Shown: piece after piece, positions 56,127-64,000 of the stretch | Numbering within the stretch: the stretch's first letter is position 1 | Layout: every line of letters starts with the position of its first letter | Assembly: GCF_003945595.2 (NCBI RefSeq) | Contig: NW_024104361.1 | Coordinates: forward strand, 558,001-622,000 | Direction of reading: 5' to 3' | Length of the DNA: 64,000 nt | Origin: Pipra filicauda | Taxonomy: Eukaryota > Chordata > Aves > Passeriformes > Pipridae | Made by a program: the position numbers and the translations under genes | Notes under the pieces: generated by a model | The model's database searches: none | What the model was told of the DNA's origin: nothing | The model's input: the letters and a program-made list of their open reading frames with translations, nothing else

Positions 56127-57294
56127 ATCCATACATCTCCCTTCTTGTAAAGAATTGTAAACTTACAGGTTTGTAAACCTTGTTGGGGCTGCAGTTTTCC
56201 ACCTGGCGAGTCCCTCCTCAAGCTGGGTTTAAACCCAACCCTGGCCCCTTGCTCAGTGGAGGGGGGCAAAAGGACTCAGCAAGCCCTTACTGGGGGAGAG
56301 AACCCCAAATTCAGCAAAGTCACACGACACTGGAGCAGTGCTGCAGCGGCATCTGTGCAAGCAGGGCTGCACAATGCTGAGTGACAGCAAGATCCACTCT
56401 TTCCCACTAAGGAAGGGGCTGCCATGGCTGCCTATAAATGGTTAAAATAGCATGGGAACTGCTAACTACTTTTAATTGCTGGCAGCTGCTCAGCTCCTCG
56501 GGGTAGGGCAGTGGGGGCGAAGGAGCCCTGGCAGGCAGGCGGTAATTACAGCCTGTGCCGCCGCCAGCCCGGTGGAACCGGGGCCGTGGGTTTGGCGCCG
56601 GGGCTCTCCAGGCTCCACGAGCTGCTCCAGACGCGGGTTTGCTCCCAGGGCTGAGCCTGGTCGTCGCCTTCGCAGGGGCAGCGTGAATCCCGACGGGACG
56701 GAGCAGCAGTGGAATTGGGGTGTTGCGTGCAAACCATCACCCCAAAAATGAAAATCCACCTTTTGGGAACCTTCCAGAGCCATCATGAGCTTTTCCTGCT
56801 GCCCAGGTGCCACCTTCCCCCTCAGCCAGTCCCATGGGTGCCCCAGCCAGACCCCAAAAAACAGGAGGAACTCATGGCACATCGTTTGGGCCACCTGCAC
56901 TTCGTGGCCGTGCAGCTGCCTGGAGTGCCACCTCGAGCATCTCACACCCGGCTGCACTTGAGCCGGTATTTACAGAGCACTGGGACGTGCCGGAAAAGGC
57001 TGAAGAGTGGGGGGGAAAAAAAAAAACCCTCTCATTTCCAATTGCTGTCGAGGGAGTGAAGCTGTAAGGGAAGCACCCGGCTGGGCAGCAAGGGGGAGGG
57101 ATGCACCTGATGCAAACCCAGCAGTGCTGGCGTTGGAGAGAGGCTGAGACTGACAGCTTTGGGAAAATAAACTGGAAAATTAAGGTATTTTCCAGCCAGA
57201 GTGGACATTTGGAGTCCCTACTTTGGGAAGGAGAGCGTGCCTTTTGTGCCTTTTTTCTGTAGAAATGAGGGAACGTGAGTGGGTTAAACCGAGT

Positions 57295-57510
57295 GGTGTT
57301 GTCATTGCCCGGTATTCAAAATATGAATTAAAGCAATGCAAATTAAGGGCTCACTTACCCCTATTGCACAATTTGAGAAAAATATGACACTACAAACTAT
57401 CATTAAGGCAAAGGGCCGTTTTTCCTCCCAGGTGTTTACATATTACCCCTCGCTTTCCCACTAATGGCCCGGCGTGAACGCGTCAATCAAATTCCCAGCA
57501 TAGAGGGAAT
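57295..57510. promoter_or_regulatory. Candidate distal element upstream of UNC5B
   Basis: About 2.5 kb upstream of the start codon. Perfect octamer ATGCAAAT (57336-57343) running into TTAA, C/EBP-type ATTGCACAAT (57363-57372), GTTTACATA and AACGCGTCAATCA. Repeat-free. Enhancer role is inferred. Confidence 0.35.
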
Positions 57511-58199
57511 CAGCTCCCAGCAGCTGATCCGAGGTGTGAGGAGCTGCACTGGGCTCAGCTGCCCTGGCAGGGTCATCAGCCCCAGAGGGACAGGGCTGGA
57601 TGAAGCCAAGGGGAAGCCGTTGGCATGTGGGAAAGGGTGGGTTGGCATTCTGCAGCAGGCACAGGGAGGGACTGCTCCCACTCAGGGATGCAGCAGGACC
57701 GGCAGCCCAAATCCCACCGGTGGGTGACACACGTGACACCTGAGCAGGGAGCCTCTGACCTCTCTGGGTTGGATATTCGGGTCTCTGGCATAACCAGGAA
57801 GGGGGGTGGATGCATTAAAGCGTTAAAAACTATGGCAATCAGATGAATAATAAACAGAGGAAACTCCCAGAGCATAATCAGGAGGTGAGACAAAGACTCG
57901 CTTGTTCGGGATTTGAGGTCATGGCGCCCTTCAGCTCTGACCACACCGTCATGGGAGGGGTGGGTTTCTCTTCCCACCCAAACTTTAGAGGCAGAGCAGG
58001 CCTTAGGTGGGCTGAAACATCCCCTATTAGTTCCTTTTCCTTTCAGACCTTGCTCCTCACTAAACACCTCAGTGATCTGGGATGAGGCTGGGCTTGGTGG
58101 CACTGAGATATCAAGACATCTTTATGGTGCAAAAAAACTTCTATTAGGGGCAAAATATGATTTTTATCTATTTTGTTTAATGAGCATTCTCTTTTAAGC

Positions 58200-58350
58200 C
58201 TCCAGATGTTATTTGCAGCTGTGGTTGGCCAGAAGGGCCGCAGGCAGCTAACCAGGGGGCTAGCCAGAGGTGCTTATCTATTTGGGGGTTCAGAGGCCTT
58301 CAAGGCAATTTGCATAACATTATCCACAGCTGTGCTATCAGGACAACCAA
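58200..58350. promoter_or_regulatory. Paired E-box/RUNX/GATA composite upstream of UNC5B
   Basis: CAGCTGTGGTT (58216-58226) joins an E-box to a RUNX core. TTATCT (58274-58279) is a GATA site. Then CCACAGCTGTGCTATCA repeats the E-box and RUNX core in mirror form with a second GATA site. About 3.4 kb upstream of the start codon. This motif combination is typical of blood and endothelial enhancers. Confidence 0.35.
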
Positions 58351-59049
58351 TCTCACCAACCTGATTAGGTATTAGGAAGAAGAGAGCATCTGAAGACCTG
58401 CGCACGGGAGAAAAAGAGGGGATATAGAGCAAAGCTACAGATAATGTGGGGTCAAGGCACTGGGAAGGGCTTCCCCAGCGTGGAAAAGCCTTAGACAGAG
58501 TTTTGTTTTCCCTGGGATGCTGCAGCCGATGCCCTGGTTTCTCCTCCTCACTGGCTCACCCTACCACATCTCCTTTCACTCCACAAATAGCTGCCTCCCT
58601 CCTCTGGGAATCCAGCTGGGCTGAAATGCCCCTGCTTTTTGTAAAGAGGGTATTTTATAGGGAGCTTGTTGTTACCGATGGAGCCCTGGCACAAAGTAAA
58701 CACTGGGTTAGCAGTGATTCATTTTATCTTTTCCCCTACTACTGACAGTTTTCTCACCTGGGAGCTTTGGGAGCACTGAAGGAGGCTGTGGAAATCCCTG
58801 CTGACAGACTTGCTGCAAGGATGCTGTCACTGCTACCAAAAAGTCCTGGACGCTGCCTGGAAAGGACAGGGAATTTGTTCCTCTCCATAATACAGGGAGA
58901 GTCAGGGCAAAAAAAGGGTTGGAGGAGGAGAGGGCAGGTGTTCCTGCAAAACAGGTGGGCCAGGGTATTTTGCTGGGTAGGTTGTTGCTGGTGGCACCAG
59001 GATGGAATCAGAGTGTCCTCTTGGTTTACCATGGGCCAGCTTCCCTGGG

Positions 59050-59312
59050 CAGGTAGTGACAGGACAAGGGGGAACTGTTTGAAACTAAAAGAGAGGAGAG
59101 ATTTAGATCAGAAATTCTTCCCTGTGAGGGTGGTGAGGCCCCGGCACAGGTTTCCCAGACAAGCTGTGGGTGCCCCATCCCTGCAAGTGTTCAAGGCCAG
59201 GTTGTACAGGGCTCTGAGCAACCTGGGATAGTGGAAGGTGTCCCTGCCCAGGGAATGAGATGATCTTTAAGGTGCCTTTGAACCCAAACCATTCCGTGTT
59301 TCTATGATTCCC
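59050..59312 (+). mobile_element. CR1 LINE 3' tail
   Basis: Plus strand: GGTAGTGACAGGACAAGGGG, GAAATTCTTCCCTGTGAGGG, TCCCTGCAAGTGTTCAAGGC, ending ATTCCGTGTTTCTATGATTC. Confidence 0.9.
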
Positions 59313-59411
59313 TGTAATTTTCTCCCATGCTTTCTGAGGAAGAAACACCCGGCACACTCCCTTCCTCCCCCCACTCCATGGGCTCTCTCATCCCACACTG
59401 GGGTCCTCAGG

Positions 59412-60003
59412 TTACCCCTTTAACCTTGGAGCAGGGAGGTGAAGGCAAGGGGCTGTCCTGTCCCTCACCTCCAAACAGGGATGCTGTGCACTGCACATTC
59501 CACACTCGGGCTGGCAGGGGCTCCCGAGGGAGCTGAGCAAGATGCAGGAGAAGATGCAGCAGATGAGGATGGAGAAGGCCCCCTTGACTAGCAGGACATT
59601 ATGCATATCCAGGGAGACATCGCTGTCAGGGAGATAACTGGAGAGGGCAGAATACCCCAAGATGAAGACCAAGACCATGAAATACCATTTACATATCCTC
59701 CAACCGATGGGATACCTGGTGTGCAGGCCCTGCACTGGACATGGGGAACAAGATGGGATCTCTGAGTCCTGGTTGCCTCCCAAGCCAAATTCATGGGTGA
59801 GAGATGGAGAAGAAGAGAGGCAGGATCTCCGTGGAGGCACTGGGGAGGGAGGGGGTGTTTGTGGTTCAGTGGCTCCCAAGTCCTTTCTGCTTTGCAGAGC
59901 TTTCCGAGTGACACTGGCGTGTGATTCGATTAGGGAAAGCGCTTCACTTTCTACCCACTCCAGAGTCTCCTCGGCTTCAGCTCGAGCCGTGATGGAAAAC
60001 TCT
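59412..60003 (-). other. Candidate terminal exon of an unidentified membrane protein
   Basis: The frame opens after a good acceptor (CTTCCACCCAG|AGAGTT) and stays open to a stop at 59412. It begins EFSITARAEAEETLEWVESE, an acidic helix-like segment. A proline/serine-rich stretch follows, then two hydrophobic segments, about WYFMVLVFILGYSALSSYL and AFSILICCIFSCILLSSLGS, split by a short polar loop. I do not recognise the family. It could be a real lineage-specific or fast-evolving gene, a decayed copy, or chance. It needs phase-2 entry, so it cannot join the candidate exon at 60411-60527 directly in that exon's ATG frame. Confidence 0.3.
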
Positions 60004-60410
60004 CTGGGTGGAAGGGAGAGGCAGACACAAACAGCCCCCACCTCTCCCTGATACCCCTTCAGACCCTCATGCCACCTCTCTCCTCCACCTTGGATGGTGC
60101 TTCATGGCATCTCTGTCCCACAGGGGGATGGAGGTGGAAACTTCTCCCCTGAGGCCAGGCCATCCTGGTTAGGAGATTAGTGATTCCCAAGGTGACCAAG
60201 ATCCATATTATGAATCCTTTCCCTTGTGAGGGGCTGGGCTGGGTGGCTGGGAAAAGCTCCCCATGTGCACACATGGACACAAAGGGAAGGACTGAGCACC
60301 CAATGCCACCAGAAGATGCTTTGGGGATTTGCATCAAGACCATGGTTTGCTCCACAGGGAGCCGAGTCTGGACCAGAGTCAGCAGTGCCTCTCGAGCATC
60401 TCTCACGCAC

Positions 60411-60527
60411 CTGTAACAGAAGAGAGTGGGAGAGAAGGGAGATCAACACAGCCATGAAGCAAAGCAGAGACTTTTCTAGCTCCATCCTCCGTGTGAAGCC
60501 AGGCTGGGCTGGGAGGGGAGTGGGAAA
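60411..60527 (-). other. Candidate 5' exon with hydrophobic N-terminus
   Basis: A long pyrimidine tract and TCTCCTGGCAG precede the segment, and it ends with a strong donor CAG|GTGCGTGAG. An ATG at 60485 in good context (GGAGGATGG) gives 25 residues, MELEKSLLCFMAVLISLLSH and then SLLLQ, which look like a signal or membrane segment. Its phase does not fit the frame at 60003-59412, so an unseen middle exon would be needed. Weak evidence. Confidence 0.22.
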
Positions 60528-63500
60528 CTGCCAGGAGATATGAATAAGGGAGAGGGAAAAAAAAGCCACAGTGGGCCAGCATAAAAGCCCCAGTGTGGTG
60601 GAGCAGGTGCAGAGGCTGTGATAATTCCCCATTTCTTCCAACAGAGGAACTAGGAATGTCCAAATTGAGTTATCGGGCAGCAGGTTTACGGACAAACAAA
60701 AGACGGCGCTTTTTCCACGCCACCCGTGATTAAATTATAGACCTCATTGCCACAGGGTGCTATGGAGACCTACAGGCTAAGTGGCCCCCAGAAAGCATTT
60801 AGGTAAACTCACGGGGCACACAGGTCTGTCAAGGTCTGTTAAACATGATGGAGCAGCCACCTCAGGGAGTCCCTAAAGCCCAAGGCTGCCTGGAGCCTGT
60901 GCTGGACAAGGGGCTCAGCAGACCTGCCATCCCCTGCCAGCGATGCTGGACCAGGAGATAAATAAATCATTCCCCAAATCCTCTTGAGGGCAAGCAGAGA
61001 TTATTTGGCTCGGAACTGCTCATGGTGATGCTACAGGATAGACAGAGAGGGGACTCCAGGGTTTATGTCCATGTCCCAGTGCAGGGATCCTCCAGGATCC
61101 CTTGCCAGGGATTTTTGCCCCTGGCTGCCCTCACAGCTGACTGGGTGAGACAGGGTGGGCAGAGCCCTACTGTTTCCACAGCTTCAGGCAGAGAGGCTCT
61201 TGCTCAGAAGGAAAGGGAGAAAAACATCCTCTGCTCCCCGCAAGGATACCACAGGCTGGATCTGCCTGCCATAAACATGGCCCCAGCTCCTCACTCTCCA
61301 CCAGGCACATCAGCTCAATAATTCATCGTCCAGGAGGTGCAATAACTATCCATAATTCACGAGCAGTAATATTCTACAAGTTGGAACTGGCAATTTGGCT
61401 CCCTGGACCGCCTTCCCAGGGCTGCCTTGCACCATATCCAAGGTCTCGTTTCTTCTTGCCAAAAGGCACAAAGGCACCAGCCACCTCCGAGTTGATACAG
61501 CCAGGAAGGGGTGTCCTAGAAGCAGCAGGTTTTGGAACTGTGTACATCTGTCCCTGTTCTTTAGGTTTCCAAGGGCTTCCCTCACAGGGTGGTCTGAAAA
61601 TTATGAAGAACTTTTGGGTTTTGGTCTGAAAGGCTGATAAAAACAACAGTCTGGGGGGGCTCTGTATTAGGGGAGCAATGATGGAGGTGCTTGGGAGGAG
61701 CAAGACAAGGTGTATCAGCGATGCAGGGACGTGGCCTTCACCAGCAGCTCATAGCAGCAGTGTTGGGTGTCCTTTGGTGACCCTTCCAGCAGTGAAGGGA
61801 CATGGGAGTGTGCAGGTCACAGAGATGCCCCAGAGCAAGATGTACAGCAGTATCTTAACATTTGAGGCTGATAAACAGCTCCAAAGCACAAGATCTGAGG
61901 GATGATTTGGGACTGGGGGTGGCAGAAAGGGCTGAAGGAGGCTGCAGCAATGGGTTCCCCTCCAGGATATAGCACGGAAGCTCCTGGTATCAGCAGGGAA
62001 GCGCAGCAGCTCCAGGGAAAAGTGGGAAACGTGAGCCACAGAGTTCTCAGATTAGAAAAACACCTCTTGCTCGGCAAACTCTGTAAGTCAGACGTAAAAC
62101 ACGGTGAAGCAGAGCATGTTGGAGCTCCCTCGCTCCTGGGGGAGATGTTTATTAACTCGTCAAAACAGAACGTCTGGTGTTGCCAGCGAGGAGCTGGAAC
62201 AGGAGAAAAAAAAAAGAGAGAAAATAGAGAAAGGGGAGGAAAAACAAAAATCACAAGTGAAAAACATCCTTTGCTTCCCTGTACTTGGCTGGAGATGGTC
62301 TATGGAGCCTGCCTAAGCCCAGACCAAGCAGGGATCCTGGAGCATCCTCCTGGAGAGGCAGGAGGAGATGCCAGGGAAGAGGCTGTTGCAGCACCTGGCT
62401 CCGACTCCCACACTCTTCACAGGAGCCGCTCCCAACCTCTGTATAATTGGGCCAGTTGGCACACCTGGCTCAACATAAATTAAGGCTTCTAAAATAAATA
62501 AGGTGATAGCCGGCAACGAGGCGCCAAATTGATGTTGCAGTAGCACAGGGTAGTCATTACATCGCGGTGACACTGCAACAGGGGACGGCACAGCAGCCAC
62601 CCAATTATTTTAGTCGTATTTGTTTAAATGCTACAGATCAGGGACTAAGTTTCTTCACCAGTTAGTTGCTGTTGCTCTGCTCACCTTGAAAAGGAGACAG
62701 AGCGCCCAGGGGATTTTAACTGGGGGGATGGTGTCATTATCCCGGGTTTTGGCCAAGAGCATTCCTCTGAAATGAGGCCTCCTTGCTCCTGATAACCCCA
62801 ATCCTCCACAACTTACATTCACAGGCAGCATGATCAGTTTATTATTATAAGCCCAAGGGGCTTTGCTGGGGTGCTACTGGCCTTGATTCACAGAATCCTA
62901 GAAGGTTTGGGGTAGAAGGGACCTTAAAGACAATGTCATTCCAACCCCTTGCCATGGGCAGGGACACCTTCCACTATCCCAGGCTGCTCCAAGCCTCATC
63001 CAGCCTTGGACACTTCCAAGGGGAAGCTTGTCTGGGCAACCTATGCCAGAGCCTCACCACCCTCACAGGGAAGAATTTCTTCCTAGTATCCAACCTAAAA
63101 CTAAAGTCCCCCTCCACTGAGGTCCATTAAATACCAGGTTTGTGGTACTTTCTGTGCTCACTGTAGGGTTTTTCCACCCGCTCCAGCCTCTGGTACTCTC
63201 AATATGTACTTTAAAGAACAATTTACACCTAAAAATGCACCCCTCCTGTGAAAGCACCACCGTACAAAACAGCAGATGGTGTTTGAACACTGCAAAATGG
63301 AAAATATATCTTTAAAAGAGATATACAAGAGTTGTCTTGGCGCTATGTGGGTGCCTCAGGGTCTCGATTTGCAGCTTTCTGCATTGGGGGAAGAAAAGAT
63401 GGCAAGTACTGTTAGTTAATATTGGTGGCAGGAAAACGCTTTTCCAGGTCAGTCCTTGGAAACTGTGGCTTGGGAACAACTCAAAAGGACTGTGCAGGAG

Positions 63501-64000
63501 GGGTTCTCTGCCCAGCAACACCAAAAGCCCTCACGGGCCACCACACGTGCCCAGCTGGGGATAGGATAAGGAGGAGAGCAGGCTTTTTCCTCCCTTTCTC
63601 CCCCCCCCCCATTTATGCTCATCACACTTCTTTGGATGAAAAGCTGTTTATGGAGAGGCAAGGTGGGGTGGGAGACGCATAAATCACCCTGCTTCCATTT
63701 GGGGCTGCAGGGAAAAGCAGGGAGAAGTCCTGTCAGTCATGCCAACCCTTCCCAGGTCCCAGCCCCAGACTGGAGTTTCAGGATTGATGCAGCAGGAGAT
63801 CCTGCTCCTGGAAAGACACACCCGAGTGTTACAGTAACACTGCTTTTGTACATGAAACATCAAAACTGTTCCTTAAAAAAACCCCTCCTCCCCCTTCCCA
63901 TCCTGGAAGCAAAACCCCTGCTGAACATCCGTCCTCCAGGCAATTCTCCCTCCATGTGAAAAAACCCTTTTTCTTAGAGGTTTTCTCAATAAAAAAGCTT
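60528..64000. other. Far upstream flank, no gene recognised
   Basis: One reverse CR1 (62886-63128) and otherwise unassigned sequence. Reading frames up to 193 codons (61902-62483 plus) show no domain, motif or splice pattern that I can support. Confidence 0.5.
62886..63128 (-). mobile_element. CR1 LINE 3' tail
   Basis: Reverse: TTCACAGAATCCTAGAAGGT, AGAAGGGACCTTAAAGACAA, ATGGGCAGGGACACCTTCCA, to GAATTTCTTCCTAGTATCC. Confidence 0.88.

Noticed and set aside
60411..60695. 172-codon minus-strand frame as one exon of a multi-pass protein
   Set aside because: Part of its hydrophobic stretch is a translated pyrimidine tract of an acceptor site; only the part after 60527 was kept as a candidate.
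1..64000. CRISPR arrays, tRNA or rRNA genes, intact retroviral genes
   Set aside because: I looked for regular spaced repeats, tRNA-like folds and gag/pol-like frames and saw none that I could support.

Overview
The window is vertebrate nuclear DNA, almost certainly from a bird. It carries about 18 short CR1 retrotransposon tails with the typical avian 3' end, compact GC-rich exons and introns, and one large gene that can be rebuilt exon by exon. There are no bacterial-style operons, CRISPR arrays or intact viral genes.

The window is dominated by a complete UNC5B gene (netrin receptor UNC-5 homolog B) on the minus strand. The start codon is at 54840 and the stop ends at 4037. I placed 17 coding exons, all with GT/AG borders and matching phases. 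Together they give 2,832 nt, or 943 residues, close to the roughly 945 residues I recall for human UNC5B. Domain order is signal peptide, two Ig-like domains, two thrombospondin type 1 repeats, a 33-nt cassette microexon, transmembrane helix, a caspase site (DITD), ZU5, UPA and death domain. The C-terminal death-domain sequence and the GDC ending fit UNC5B rather than UNC5A, C or D.

Layout: 1-1350 is 3' flank with one CR1. 1351-4036 is the likely 3'UTR, with two candidate poly(A) signals at its far end. 4037-17917 holds coding exons 17 to 2. 17918-54767 is intron 1 (36.85 kb), which has no convincing nested gene. It does contain several stretches that look like regulatory DNA, an internal CpG-rich block near 36.8-37.4 kb with a perfect 24-bp palindrome, minisatellites and CR1 copies. 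54768-54840 is coding exon 1, set in a CpG-rich promoter with three GC boxes. 54841-64000 is upstream flank, with CR1 copies, two enhancer-like blocks (57.3 and 58.2 kb) and an unidentified minus-strand reading frame with membrane-like segments (59.4-60.5 kb).

The most interesting local signal is around exon 8 (9283-9315). This 11-residue cassette can be included or skipped without a frame change. It is flanked by a dense upstream cluster of seven YCAY motifs and three more just past its donor, the binding motif of NOVA splicing factors. This fits reported NOVA2 control of mammalian UNC5B exon 8. No wholly new system was found. Regulatory calls rest on motifs read by eye and are inference.
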